A DNA stretch of 64,000 nt from Oreohelix idahoensis (GCA_024509875.1 JAMPIV010012267.1:1-64000), one strand, 5' to 3'; positions 49,967 to 62,338 are shown, counted from the stretch's first letter. Program-made: numbers and translations. Notes: a model not told the origin generated them from the sequence alone.

Positions 49967-51546
49967 TGTTGCGTGCATATTTTGACGCACATATTACAAA
50001 AATACGATATGGCTATTTAATATGGAAAATATATATATATTTGCATTCATTTGTGTATGGAAATGCTTCCTCTGGTAAAGCTAGATAATTCATGATTGAT
50101 TTGCACTTTTGATTATATGAGTGATCTTTCTTGATATTGATTCGGCGCATGGATATTGTATTCATGTCCGTTCTTACTTGTTCGGGCCAGAAAATAGATT
50201 AATTTTGCTTGTTATGTTTATGGCCTGAATTCATGTGTACTACTTATCTAGTGCAAGTAGATTCAGTCGTATATTGTATACCTTTGTATGTTCAGGTCGG
50301 ACTATATTCTTTCTGCCAGAATCTAGCGCAGGTTTTCGTAGTCCTACTGGGTTGTAAAGAGTTCCGATAATGTCGCCAAGAAATGGCTGAGTGCTTTTTC
50401 CAGGGCTGGCACTGTTCAAGGTTTAACAGTGATTCATAGATGTTTTTCTAGGAGAAGTTTGTGTCTCTGCAAGAGTCTATTTGTCAGAGATCCTCCTCAT
50501 ATGTGTGATTCGGACTCCAGTTATGCCAGACCCTAATTTTGATGATCTCGAGTCGATTAGACCTAGATGGAACATTGTGCTTCGTATCGCTAGGGTTGTG
50601 TTTTGTATCGACGAAGATGACAGGCTTTCCTACAGCAGTTATGTCTACGTGAATTAACTTGATTACTGTAGAGCTGTATGGAAAACTTTATGAAATTATT
50701 TATATGCACATTATAAATTAACTTTGGCTTATATCTACCTTCCTACGAGTGAGTGAGCGACAACTCAGGAAGTTGGCCATGTTATATTCCTGTCATCATA
50801 TTTTTTGATCACTGTCAAGAGAACAGATTATGTATCCTACTATCGGGCAGTGGTATCGAGATCTTGTTATGAGATGAAAACCCACTATCGTGGTTTATGA
50901 TTATTATACACACATTGGACATATTTCAGCTTAAGAACTTAGCTATGAAATGAAGGTTCGGCCAATGACTTTTGTATGTTTACCGATCCTCATTGACGCG
51001 TTCAGTCAGTAGAGGATACGGTGATTAGTTACCAGAACAGTGAATGCTACCTTGGGTTGAATGATATTTCACTACTACATGAATGTATCATCCACGATTC
51101 AAATAACCAATGAATGTATGTCAACATGTGTCCATGACTGTATCCGTGCTGTCCAGTTTGCGTGCCTTCATTAAACTATTGAAATGTCAGAGGCAGTTCA
51201 AGTCGTCATTGCATTACATGAGAGTGTGTGAGAGTTATTATCAAGAGGTCTGTTACACCGAACTACTACACCATTCGCGTTACTTGACACTCCCACTCAA
51301 GGTCTACATGACAGGTTCATTCGATGATGCAGAGGTAACCGAAGAAGACTTTCTTCAGTGATGATCAGTGCATGACCCAAAACATAACATCCGCATCCGG
51401 ACATTCAACAGTGGCCTATACACAACAACACGTTTATTCTACAGTAGTGGCAAGGCCAGGCACATATAACATCCCTGACACTCTACAGTGGTGGCCATTA
51501 AACTATTGAAACTGTCCCCGGCAGCTCCACACGTTGACACTCTACA
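49967..51546 (+). repeat. 3' LTR of E1 (1580 bp)
   Basis: It matches 41700-43277 end to end. Differences include C/T and A/G changes at scattered sites, two adjacent changes near 50773, and one extra TA pair near 50032. The same 83-codon frame is present at 51110-51361. Confidence 0.95.
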
Positions 51547-51551
51547 ACGAC
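51547..51551. repeat. Target-site duplication of E1, right copy (ACGAC)
   Basis: The five bases directly after the 3' LTR equal those before the 5' LTR (41695-41699). Confidence 0.9.
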
Positions 51552-52424
51552 CCAGTCGTTACATTTGCGTTTTGGTTCACCATACAACGCCCGAGACCCA
51601 TCGACTTACAGTCGCGAGGACAGGAATTTTTTAAAGATAAGTGGCATTATTTGTATGTGCACCTTGCACTGTTGCATGTTGTAGTCGAGCCTTTCTTACT
51701 ATGTCCAATTTATTCTTAATGTTCTATGTTCCATGTGCCTTGCGGGAAGGTTGGATGGAGACCTACGTGGGGTACACCCAAGTTTCACATCAGGGCCCAC
51801 GTTAGACGTTCTTTAGGGACTTTTTCAGATTTTCCGCAGTGGAAATTTCGGCATATATTTGCCGAAGGATTTCGGTCCACTGTGTTTTGGTTGTCTGTGA
51901 CACCTCATTGTTTTAGACGTGACGTGCTGTTTTTATTGTTGTTATTGTAATATTTTTCTTCTGTGCCTTAGTTTTATGATTGACTTTGTTTGTAATTGTC
52001 ATTCTCCATCTTGCTATCCCTGATTTCTATACAAATTTTCTATTTACACCCTGTGCTGTTGCTTGTCTCGTCTCCTTTTTATCGCAGTGTCATTGCAATT
52101 TTTGCAATATTTTTTCTTTAGTTCTTCTTTATTCTTTGATTCTGCGAACGTTTACATCTGTACTTTAGTATCTCGTCTTTGTATCAGTTGTTCTCTGCAT
52201 CTTCTTCATATATTGACTATCTTATATGCTCTATTTTTTTTCTCTAATGCATGAATTATTGCTTCATTATTAGTTTTATTGTAATATTAGCATTCCCATA
52301 ACTACGAGAAATTTAATCATAGGTTCTTTGGACAAGAACCTATCACGCATTAAATAGGTAATACTTTTAACTTCTTATCGAAATAATTGACTAAGTGAGT
52401 TAGCGACTCATATACATAGACAAG
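51552..52424 (+). other. Probable 5' leader (and LTR end) of E5
   Basis: The segment lies between E1 and the E5 gag ATG. It is T-rich with only short open frames (51534-52254) of no known family. By position it is E5 leader, possibly with the last bases of the E5 5' LTR at its start, but no second LTR copy is in the window to confirm this. Confidence 0.4.
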
Positions 52425-52598
52425 ATGTCTACATTGGACTATTTTATCAAGCAAGGAAAGGCGCTTGGTATGGACTCTGATGAGATAAAGCAATTCGCAA
52501 CCCCTGAATATGAGAAAGCCCAGGAGGCTGATAAACAAAAACTTCAGATGGAATCTGAAAAACAGAAACATCAGATGGACGCAGAAGAAAAGAAACTT

Positions 52599-52610
52599 CA
52601 GATGGAATCT
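52599..52610. repeat. Target duplication of LINE insert, left copy
   Basis: CAGATGGAATCT here and again at 52770-52781 on the other side of the insert. It is part of a repeated coiled-coil coding motif, but only one copy is expected in the gag frame. Confidence 0.8.
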
Positions 52611-52769
52611 TACTTACTTACTTAGTCGTTCCCCTTCTACCGTGAGGTGTAGAGGTTTGGAAGAGAGAGCGCCAGACTATTCTATCAGCTGTCTTCTTCC
52701 TGGCCTGGTTCCATTCTAGTCCTCGGTCCTTCAAAGATTGTCTAATGTTGTCCTCCCAGCGGACTCTGG
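52611..52769 (-). mobile_element. 5'-truncated LINE 3' end inserted in E5 gag
   Basis: The 159-bp insert reads on the minus strand RVRWEDNIRQSLKDRGLEWN, ARKKTADRIVWRSL, and a stop after GRRGTTK, the C-terminal end of a LINE ORF2. It finishes with a (AAGT)n tail at 52611-52622. It is flanked by a 12-bp duplication, which is what target-primed reverse transcription leaves. Confidence 0.85.
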
Positions 52770-53918
52770 CAGATGGAATCTGAAAAAACATAAACAGCAG
52801 ATGGACGCTGAAGCACATAAAATGCAATTAGAAGCTACTGAAAACAAAAACCGTAGACTTCATGAACATAAATTATTATCTATGGAACTTGAGAGGATTA
52901 AATTAATGAATGGTAATAATGCACACAATGCCCCTGATACTCAAGCAACCACACACAAGAACCATTCTGGTTCTTACAAGATCAAGTTACCTCCATTTAA
53001 ACCTACTTGCGACGATATCCCATTCTTTATGAATAGATTCGAGGCCATATGTGAGTCCCATAAGATAGATAAATCCGAATATTGTACACGACTTATGGAA
53101 CCTCTCTCAGGAAAAGCTTTGACAGCAGTTTGTATGGTGGACGGACCTAACAAAAATGACTATAATACTGTCAGAGGTATTCTGCTAAAAAAATACCAAC
53201 TTGATGAAGAGGGTTATCGGCTCCGTTTTAAAACTATATTACCAGAGAATGGAAAAGACTTCTCTGATTTTATCGCAAATATACCTCTTACTTTTTCACG
53301 CTGAGTTGAACTCTCAAAAATAGAGCACACATTTGAAGCCCTTATGGACTTAATGCTCCTTGATAAAGTTATGTCGTCAGTCATCTCATTATTTCTCTCC
53401 TTCCTACATGAGCGAAGGCCGGCTAACATGACAATTACTGAAGAAATCGGTCGTCAATATTTAACCGCACATCCAAACATGTCTGTTAGCAGCTCTAACG
53501 TCAGAGAAGCTTTACCTGGGGCATCAGCAATACCTTACAATAATAACTTGCGACTTAGGTCACAAAGTACTGATTGTAACTTTGTTAGGGGAGATTACCG
53601 GAATTTCAGATCTCACCAAGGGAATCAATTCTCCTGCTCCTAGGGACTGGAGGCAATCTAATGGACCTCAACATTTTAATGAAAATAATTCAGGAAATTA
53701 TAGACGTGATAATCACAATAATAACTGGCAACCTTACAGAAATTCTTATAGAAGCCAAAACAATTCAGATAATGGCCATTTCTATCAAAGGGAAAATAGA
53801 TCTCGTAACCTTTCTAATTGGGGTTCTAATCTAAACAATCGTCCCATTCGAGATAATAGCCTCGATCGATCGCAATCTAGCGGTAGATCTTCAACTACTG
53901 ATAGATATCCAGCCTCAG

Positions 53919-54500
53919 GTGATTTTAAATCAGGGTGACAATAACACTGTTACTAATGGTGCTGCCTTTTATTCTCTTGATTTTAATCGTGCACCGCAAT
54001 GCCCTGAGTGCACGACTCTATTTCAGCCTGCAGCAGTTACTACCTTGAGTTGCGGTCATACTCTCCCGACTCTTCCAGCCTTGTCTGCTCATGATGTGGC
54101 GGGTACTCTCACTTTACACAAGAAGATTGTTAACAATATACCGGTTTCTGTACTCCAGGATTCTGGGTGCACGACGGTTGGTATTAGGCAGTCCCTGATT
54201 CACCCGTCTTGTGCTACAGGTAAAGTCGTTAAACGTGTGACGTTCGGTGGGACAGTTGAGACTTTTCCAACTGCCATCGTCCACATTGCCACTCCATTTT
54301 TTACGGGGTATATAAACGTATTCATGCTCCCGAATCCGATAGCCGACCTTGTCGTCGGACAGATACACGGAATAAAAGTATGTACTCCGGAACAAATTGC
54401 TGCTTGGGAACAGCAACATAACCTTACTGCTGCCACATTTACGACTATGGCGCAATCTTATCCCCAATTACATTCTGCTAATGTAGTGGGATATTGCAGT
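53919..54500 (+). pseudogene. E5 protease with CX2C-X13-CXH motif, truncated after it
   Basis: The frame (open to 54623) carries CPEC (54000-54011) and CGH (54051-54059), repeating the motif of E1 with the same spacing, then the protease with LQDSGCTTVGIRQS and LPNPIADLVVGQIHG. It corresponds to E1 46200-46660. After about 54480 the similarity to E1 stops, so integrase and RT are absent. The frame differs from the gag frame before it. Confidence 0.8.
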
Positions 54501-54597
54501 GCTAAAAATAATGTTGTTCATTATATCAATGTTGGTGCTTCTTTGAGCACAGGACGTCTTGCTTCAGTACGTCTTGTTAAACTCATTAGTGATCATT
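54501..54597. other. Junction between E5 and E6
   Basis: Sequence still open in the E5 protease frame but without similarity to E1. Somewhere here the E5 element was joined to a fragment of another gag gene. Confidence 0.35.
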
Positions 54598-55100
54598 ATG
54601 GAGTTGCAAAAATTGAAACGTGATGCAGAAAAAGAGAAGGCTTTTGCGCAAGCCAAGATTTAAGCACAAAGTACTCTGGATGCTAAGCAATTGGATGTAG
54701 AGAATCCCAGAGCTTTCTCGTGTGCTCCCACTTTTTATCCAGAACTCATATTACCAAATTTCGAGCAGTCACGAAATTATACCGACAGCTTTCTTCAACG
54801 CTTCCAGTTGAAGATCATTGCTTTGACCATTCCAAAGGAAAAATGGAGCAGCATATTATCAGATTACCGGACAAATGAAGCTCTTAAAACATACATCGCC
54901 TTGGACGAGACTAGCCGTGTAGACTATGAGATTGTCAAACAAACACTCCTATGGAAGTTTTAATTGACGGAATCAGGTTTTGGTGATAAATTTCATTCTG
55001 CTATGCCAAGAACGAATGCAGGTTTTGGCGCATATATCCCTCGAAAAACATTTCTTAGGCCGTTGGATAGACCTTGTAAAGTTAAAGATATAGTTTGATT
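54598..55100 (+). pseudogene. E6: Gag fragment of another LTR element
   Basis: The plus strand reads MELQKLKRDAEKEKAFAQAK (end of a coiled coil), a stop, then the capsid start DVENPRAFSCAPTFYPEL, FLQRFQLKIIALTIPKEKW and DETSRVDYEIVKQTLLWKF (54691-54960), another stop, and LTESGFGDKFHSAMPRTNAG. This is the capsid layout of Ty3/Gypsy Gag (YEIVKxxLLxKF-xLTExGF) and is more like E7-type elements than E1. Start and end of the element were not found. Confidence 0.7.
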
Positions 55101-55339
55101 AAATCACTGTTGAGTGAATTGTATGTCTGCACCCATTTGACTCATGTTGCGTTAAATACATAAACTTATACAGTTACCAAATTATCAAGTTGCTGAATCA
55201 CCTTCATCTGTGGACTCAAAAAAAAACCACCAGTCAAAAATTACCCCAAAGAAGGTGCAGGAGAATAAAAAGTTCATGACGGCTTAGATGATCTTAGGTC
55301 TCGTGCTTGTTTTTTTTTTTGACATCCTATAAGGTTTAC
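55101..55339. other. No recognised feature
   Basis: Short, AT-rich, with A-run and T-run (55219, 55310). Possibly further decayed E6 sequence. Confidence 0.3.
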
Positions 55340-55480
55340 TTAAATAGAAGCATCATTCTTCTATTTATATCTCTGCCAAGAGTAATCTTGAGCAAAGGTT
55401 AATACCTTTGAATACCCTCATCAATATACTTTGGCAGTTGTTATTCCACTTCAGTAGAGCAGGGGAGATGATACACGTCA
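55340..55480 (+). repeat. Interspersed repeat, copy 2
   Basis: It matches 63270-63410 and, inverted, 35085-35205. Shared blocks include TAGAAGCATCATT, CTTCTAT, AAGAGTAATCTTGAGC and AAGGTTAATACCTTTGA. Class unknown. Confidence 0.6.
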
Positions 55481-55889
55481 CATGATTCCGTCTTTCCATC
55501 TGTCTGTCCACACGAAAGTGATTGACCACTTCTACTTAGAAGTCTGAAATTGGGCATGCTGAAAGGTCTTAAAATATGATGCCCCGGAAAAATTAGAAAA
55601 AAAACCCCAAAAAACTAAATTAGACAGCTTAGCAATGGGCTGTTTACCTCCCCTAGATTTTTATAAGTGGCGTGACGGGTTCTTTTGGGAGTCGACTAAA
55701 AAATACTTTATATTCTTTGTTTGTCTTGTGTCATTTAATTCAGTTGAATGCTATATTAACAGATCGTATTTTCTAGTGGATCATCTACCATTTCTGGTTC
55801 CTTTTGATATGAAATTATACGCATATGCTGTAGTTAACAATTATTTTTCTTGATGTTTAAACATGTCGTTACATATGTTCTGATTTAAT
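55481..55889. other. No recognised gene
   Basis: One open frame (55635-55853, plus, 72 codons) with a hydrophobic, aromatic composition and no known family. Confidence 0.3.
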
Positions 55890-55995
55890 AAGGATACAGT
55901 TGAGGTCGGTGTGGTAAAGAGTTAAGGCGTCCACCTGTAGATCTAATGGGTCAAGGGATTTGGTTCCCAGTGCTGTTGACATTTTCTTTTCTTAA
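55890..55995 (+). mobile_element. tRNA-derived SINE head
   Basis: GAGGTCGGTGTGGTAAAGAG and GGCGTCCACCTGTAGATCTA resemble the 5' half of a tRNA with an A-box-like TGGTAAAGAGTTAAGG. GGTTCCCAGTGCTG follows as a degenerate B-box area. A T-rich tail follows. This pattern is common for tRNA-derived SINEs transcribed by RNA polymerase III. Confidence 0.55.
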
Positions 55996-56049
55996 GAATC
56001 AGTGGGTTCTCATTAGCAGAATTCACAAGATATGACATCGTGGTGCAGC

Positions 56050-56395
56050 ATTTATTCACCTGGTTATCAAGTGCATCTTCTTTGATCCTTAGCCGCCGAC
56101 CGTCAAAGCAGTCAGTGGCCTTCACGCCTAGTGGCGTCTTGTAGAGCAAAAACAAATTGATTCCACTTTGCTCGGTCGGCGGCCATCCTTCGTACAGTGC
56201 CCCAACTCTAGTTCATTCTTTGCATCTCAACCTCCACAGTCCTCCGCCACGTTGTTTTTGGTCGGCCTCTCTTTCGTTTCCCTACAGGGGTCCAAAGCAT
56301 AGCTGTTCTTGTGATGGCATCGGGGTCTCTTCTGAGAACATGGCCAACCCAGCTCCAGCGTCTACCAGCTATGATGGTGTGCAGAATTATAAGAT
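56050..56395 (-). pseudogene. LINE ORF2 C-terminal tail and 3' end
   Basis: From 56390 downward the minus strand reads RRWSWVGHVLRRDPDAITRT, GKRKRGRPKTTWRRTVEVEM, a stop, then VRRMAADRAKWKQFV and ALQDATRREG-like sequence. The part nearest 56100 (CCGCCGACCGTCAAAGCAGT) recurs at 57910-57960, so both are 3' ends of the same LINE family. 5'-truncated. Confidence 0.75.
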
Positions 56396-57844
56396 AATAG
56401 TCTTATGTTTTGTACTTATCAATGCACACTATCAAGTGCACACAAGTTTATTTTCCTATATAATAAGTTCACTCACTCAAAAACGTATTTTATGAAACAA
56501 GATTACATTTTCACAAGTTTATTCGCACATACATATATTAAGTTCAGCTCACTCAAAATTATATTTCCTGAATCAAGAGTACATTCTCACAAGTTGATGA
56601 ACCTAAATACCAAGATCACTTAGTCACAAGCTGATTCGCCAAGATATCAAGTACAAATCAAGACGTCCAAGCTACTCACTACATCAGTGCATGAGTCAAT
56701 TTATCACACTCAGACAAGCTTCACTGAACAAAACCCACTTTATAACTGAAGCTCATTTCGTGAACAGGTAAAGTCTAGTCAGTGCCTACCCAAGATCAGA
56801 CAGCAGCAATTTTTATGAGACTATTGACAACGGGTTCTCAACGAAAGAGAGATTTCCACGCGTTGAGGGACACTACATCTTTTAGGTTTTCACTACGGCA
56901 CGTACAAGACTTTCTCGTACGTCTTATGACGTCTTACGCGTCTTGGAGATATCCCACACCACATACATTGGACAGTCTATGCATACCTGTGTATAATCAT
57001 ACCGTGGAGAAAAGTTGAGATACCTATAGATAGTGTAGAATGGATACGAGTGTAGTAATAATTAATATATCACATTTTCATTTTACTATTCACAAAGATT
57101 CACTCTCATATTTAACTAACTGCATTATTTACATTTCATCTGTGTATGTGTGTGAATTATCTTTCACCATCATCTCATTTTATTTTCTAGTAACCCAATG
57201 TAAATAATTATCTAATAAACCTTATAGCCTATTTGATCATTATCACTCGTGCTGTCTATGTTAAGTATTTACATATATGTAAAATCTTTCATTTAGAGGA
57301 TGTTAGGTGCTCTTTCTTTCTCGAGATCAGAAGCTAAGGTTGTGGGGAAATAGAACACTTTCCATAAGTAATTAGAAAACACTTTCTAGAGGAGAGCATT
57401 CGCCTTCTCTTCTTCTTGTCTGTATCTCCAAAAGACTCATTCCTTCTTAACGCTCCAATTTCTGGAGACCTTCTTGACATTATTCCATAAGTCATCCCCA
57501 TCGACAACTACAAGACGACGCGATAGGACAGCGAATTTAAAAAATCGGATGGAAGTTGTTTCTCAGAAGTGATTTGTAGAATAGACCAAGTAAAAGCAGA
57601 ATTCTATTTAAAATGAAAAGCATTTTATGGAACAATTCTTTGTCCGGTGGAAGTAAGAATGAGAGCTCTTCGGAGTTAAATAGGGCCGGTCCTGACATAC
57701 GGAAGTGAGTTATGGACAATTAGTAAACAATGGGGAATAGTGCCATATGCCACACAGATGTGGTTTTACAGAACAATGTTAAAAGTAACATGATAATCCA
57801 AAATGAGGATGTTTTGAAAGATGCTCAAGTGAAAAGGAATTGTA
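56396..57844. other. No recognised gene
   Basis: Open frames 56405-56623, 56782-57018 (plus) and 57537-57719 (minus) have no known motif. CAAGTTTATT and CACTCAAAA recur within 56440-56590, a weak local repeat. ACGTCTTACG-like steps occur near 56915-56945. Confidence 0.3.
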
Positions 57845-58276
57845 TTCCTCAGGATAGAAGGAAGCTTATTCCTCAGGTTACTTCTTCTTCTCTTCTTCTT
57901 CTGTCCTTAGCCACCGACCGTCAATGCAGTCAGTGGCCATTACGCCTAGTGGCGTCTTAGGGCAACAGCAGATAGGTTTTCTTTGCCACTGTTTCCCATC
58001 ACGCCTATTGGCGTCTTTAGGGCAATGGCAAATCAATCCATCTGCTGTTGTTTCCGTAATCGAAGTGACTGGCAAACGGGTGATCAGCCCGTTGGTATTC
58101 CTCAGGTTAGAAGAAAGCTTATTCCTCAGGTTAGATGGAAGCTTATTCCTCAGGTTAGATGGAAGCTTATTCCTTAGGTTAGATGGAAGCTTATTCCTCA
58201 GGTTAGATGGAAGCTTATTCCTCAGGTTAGATGGAAGCTTATTCCTCAGGTTAGAAGAAAGCTTATTCCTCAGGTT
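57845..58276. repeat. 24-bp minisatellite, interrupted
   Basis: The unit is close to ATTCCTCAGGTTAGATGGAA followed by GCTT. One or two units are at 57845-57882 and about eight at 58096-58276. The array is open in several frames and would encode an octapeptide repeat (LRLDGSLF on plus, NLRNKLPS on minus), but nothing suggests it is translated. Confidence 0.9.
57883..58095 (-). mobile_element. LINE 3' end inserted in the minisatellite
   Basis: The segment shares CCGACCGTCAATGCAGTCAG and CGCCTAGTGGCGTCTT with the LINE end at 56095-56150, and on the minus strand ends in a GAAGAA-type tail (57883-57900). TATTCCTCAGGTTA occurs on both sides, which fits a target duplication but could equally be the minisatellite unit itself. 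Confidence 0.6.
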
Positions 58277-58490
58277 AATGAAAAGCAATCCACTTTCTTT
58301 TGTGCATGATATGAGAGGAAGAAAGCTGGAGTATATCGTGACAACAGAAAATATAGAAGGAACAAGAGATTGGGACGACACAGAGAGACGATTCTGGAAG
58401 TTTGATATGGCATGGAAAGAAGTCAACAACATATATGATCAATCGTAGTGTGAAAGAAAGAAGTTATTTACAGATTCCCCGTGCAAAGTG

Positions 58491-58492
<2 letters not shown>
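58277..58492. other. Possible LINE-derived remnant
   Basis: The plus strand reads [20 protein letters not shown] from 58317, reminiscent of LINE C-terminal tails, but without enough to assign it. Confidence 0.25.
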
Positions 58493-59861
<1,369 letters not shown>

Positions 59862-60184
59862 TCATAGCAAAAATGAAGATTTTGCTTAGAAGTTGGTCTT
59901 TTTATACTTCATGTTTGCGAAAAAATCAAAGAGGTTAGGTTAATTTTCTTTGTCGGCAAACATCACTCGAAAAGCGGCCAGAAAGCCTGTGCCGACAAAA
60001 TTCAAAGACACTGATTTTTTTAAAAACTGGTCAAGTAATAGAGGGTAAATTACTATTGTGTGTCATAGTCCAAGTGGTCAAGATACAACTTACAGAGGTG
60101 GTCAACTTATAGAGGTCGTCTTCCATTGAGTACATGTGGTGCGTGTCCGGTCTATGAAAATGTGGTCAACTTCGGGAGGTGGTC
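59862..60184 (-). other. Subterminal region of the Tigger-like element
   Basis: Between the transposase start and the terminal repeat. GAGGTGGTCAACTTATAGAG and related blocks recur (about 60090, 60108, 60175, 60195), probably transposase-binding subterminal repeats. Confidence 0.5.
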
Positions 60185-60220
60185 AATGTAGAGAGGTGGT
60201 CAACTATGGAGGTTCTACTA
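60185..60220 (-). repeat. Terminal inverted repeat (5' end) of Tigger-like element
   Basis: On the minus strand the end reads AGTAGAACCTCCATAGTTGA followed by CCACCTC, close to the CAGTAGAACCTC type of Tigger/pogo ends, and abuts a TA-rich tract as expected for TA target choice. The partner repeat at the other end is missing. Confidence 0.65.
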
Positions 60221-60298
60221 TATATATATATATATATATATTTTTATTTATTTATTTATTTATATATATATATATATATTTATTTATATATTTATATA
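60221..60298. repeat. (TA)n/(TTTA)n tract
   Basis: TA units with TTTATTTA interruptions. Confidence 0.9.
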
Positions 60299-60415
60299 AC
60301 AGCCGATTCAGTCTGTGACGGAAATATTGGGTCAATTTCTTCTCTCCGGCAGTAGTCAGTTGTTGTGAGTACTGTTGACGTGAAATTTCTTTCTCAGCTA
60401 TCAAGTAGATACTAG
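60299..60415 (+). repeat. Direct repeat R, left copy
   Basis: It matches 62424-62555. Shared blocks are AGTCTGTGA, GCAGTAGTCAGTT, TTGTTGTGAG and AGTGAAATTTC-like and CTATCAAG(T/C)AGATA. Both copies follow a (TA)n tract, and they bracket the LINE at 60416-62311. Confidence 0.7.
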
Positions 60416-62311
60416 GATGGATAACAACAGAAACCATCAATAAGATAAAAGACAGAAAAAAAACAAGAAAGCAGATTTAAAAACAAACAAAACCAGAAGT
60501 TCCAAAGCCAAAGCTCAAGAAATGTACACACAAGCAAACAAATAAGTAAAATGAAGTATCAAAAGATGCAAGAGGAAGTACATTGAGGAGTTGGCAAGAG
60601 AAGCAGAAGATGCTGCAGCCAAAGGAAATATGAGAGAACTGTATAACAGCACAAAGAAGCTAACAGGGACAAACAAGTTACCTCATAAAAGACAAGAATG
60701 GAAAGCTTCTCAGCAATATACAAGAGCAAATGAATAGGTGGACGGACAATTTTGAGGACCTTCTCATTAGACCAGCTCCACAAAACCCCGCAGACATCCA
60801 GCTAGCAGAAGAAGAGCTACAAATTAGATGTGAAAGACCAACGAAGAAAGAAATAAAGAAAGACATAAAGCTTCTAAGAGATGGAAAAGCGGCTGGATCA
60901 TATGGCATTCCAGCAGATGCCATCGAAGCAGATATCGACACTGCTACAGAGATGTTATATAAATTACTCGGTAAAGTCTGGGAATGGAAGGAAGGATATC
61001 TGGTTAAGTTTCCTAAGAAAGGAAATTTACAAGAGTGCACAAATTATACAGGAATAATGTTACATTCAGTGCCAGGAAAAGTATTAAACAAGATTATACT
61101 CGAGAGATTAAAAGAGTCCATAGACAAGAAACTGAGAGATGAACAAGCAGGTTTTCGACAAAACAGATCATGTACAGACCAGATAGCCACTTTGAGAATA
61201 ATAGTTGAACAAAGTCTGGAATGGAATTCACCACTATACATCGGATTTGTGGACTAGGAAAAGGCATTTGACAGTGTAGACAAAGAATCACTTTTGTAAT
61301 TGATGAGACATTGTGGAGTTCCACTGAATAAGATTAATTTAATAAAGAAAACATTTGAAGACATGACATGCAGAGTTCTTCATGAAGGACAGCTTACAGA
61401 ACCGTTTTGGATAAGAACAGGAGTCCGACAGGGATGCCTCTTGTCTCCATTTCTTTTCTTACTAGCAATAGACTGGGTTTTGATAACATCGAAAACTCAC
61501 AAAAGAAATGGAATCCAGTGAACTCTGACTTAGCAGTCGGATTATCTGGATTTTACTGATGACTTGGCTCTTCTGTCCCATAAACGTAATTAGATGCAGG
61601 ACAAATTGAAAACACTCAATTTTCAATAGAGAGGTCACAGCAATTGGGTCTGAAAATACACTGGGAAAATACAAAAATAAATAGAATAAATGCAGGAAAT
61701 GATATAAGGGTTGAACTTGAAGAACCATCATTACAAGATATAGAATCATATACATATCTTGGCATCAATATAGACAAAGTTGGAGGGACGGACAGTGATA
61801 TAAAAATAAGAATATAAAAAGCAAGAGGAGCTTTCATTGCATTTGGAAATATATCGAGATCAAGAGAAATCGGATCCAACACGAAAATAAGAATCTTTAA
61901 CTCAAATGTGAAGTCAGTCCTATTGTATGGCTCTGAGACATGGAGAACAGCAAAGACAACAACCAAAAAGCTACAGACTTTCATAAGTGGGTGCTTGCTT
62001 AGAATAGAGGGATAAAAATGGTATGAAAGGTTACCAAAGTGGAACTTATGATAGGAACCAGACAAGTGCCAATGGAACAAGAGATGAGAAGAAGACGATG
62101 GTTATCGATAGTACACACAGTGAGGAAACCTGTTGTTAGCATTACAAGGCAGTCCTTGTTCTGGAACCCCCACGGCAAAAGAGGCAGAGGTAGACCAAGA
62201 GGCACATGGAGAAGAGAGCTGGAAACAAAGGTGAAACTGATAAGGAGAACGTGGAAAGAACTTGAGATGATAGCACGTGACACGAGGACTTGGCAAGTGT
62301 TTGCTTAAGGC
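60416..62311 (+). pseudogene. LINE ORF2 (reverse transcriptase), 5'-truncated
   Basis: Frames in sequence read YIEELAREAEDAAAKGNMRE (from about 60581), the linker APQNPADIQLAEEELQ, IKLLRDGKAAGSYGIPADAI, KEGYLVKFPKKGNLQECTNY, RDEQAGFRQNRSCTDQIATL, GVRQGCLLSPFLFLLAIDW (61421-61477), FTDDLALLSH (about 61552, catalytic box with Thr where Ala is usual), ESYTYLGINID, SVLLYGSETWRTAK and the tail GKRGRGRPRGTWRRELE (62174-62224) to a stop at 62306. The endonuclease is missing. Several stops and frameshifts (for example TAG at 61255). The 3' end runs into (TA)n at 62341. Confidence 0.88.
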
Positions 62312-62338
62312 CCATGCTCTTTTGGGAGTGGAGGGTTA

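Larger units (their letters stand above)
41700..51546 (+). mobile_element. E1: near-complete Gmr1-like Ty3/Gypsy LTR retrotransposon
   Basis: The element is 9847 bp with paired LTRs, target duplication, primer-binding site, gag, protease, integrase, RT/RNase H and polypurine tract, in that order. Integrase upstream of RT is the Ty1/copia-like order known in Ty3/Gypsy elements of the Gmr1 clade. LTRs differ by about 14 substitutions and one 2-bp microsatellite change, so insertion is recent. The copy is not autonomous as written: gag has a deletion with frameshift near 45340, and in-frame stops occur at 45925-45927 and 48325-48327. It lies immediately upstream of the related relic E5. Confidence 0.93.
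52425..53935 (+). pseudogene. E5 Gag remnant
   Basis: The ATG at 52425 starts MSTLDYFIKQGKALGMDSDE, followed by a coiled coil with repeats such as KQKLQMESEKQKHQMDAEEK. A LINE fragment (52611-52769) interrupts it. The frame resumes with QQMDAEAHKMQLEATENK after a one-base gain in an A-run near 52783. Capsid blocks are IPFFMNRFEAICESHKIDKS, KKYQLDEEGYRLRFKTI and FSDFIANIPLTFSR, where a TGA at 53302 replaces the Trp codon of E1. The C-terminal part is Asn/Arg-rich (NNNWQPYRNSYRSQNNSDNG) in a further frame (53582-53938). Confidence 0.85.

Noticed and set aside
55890..55995. A functional tRNA gene.
   Set aside because: No cloverleaf with paired acceptor stem could be drawn and the B-box is degenerate, so a SINE head fits better.
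57878..58448. Octapeptide-repeat proteins on both strands (184 and 174 codons).
   Set aside because: They arise from the 24-bp minisatellite, whose unit length is a multiple of three; the frames run into LINE tail and unrelated sequence, with no start context or family.
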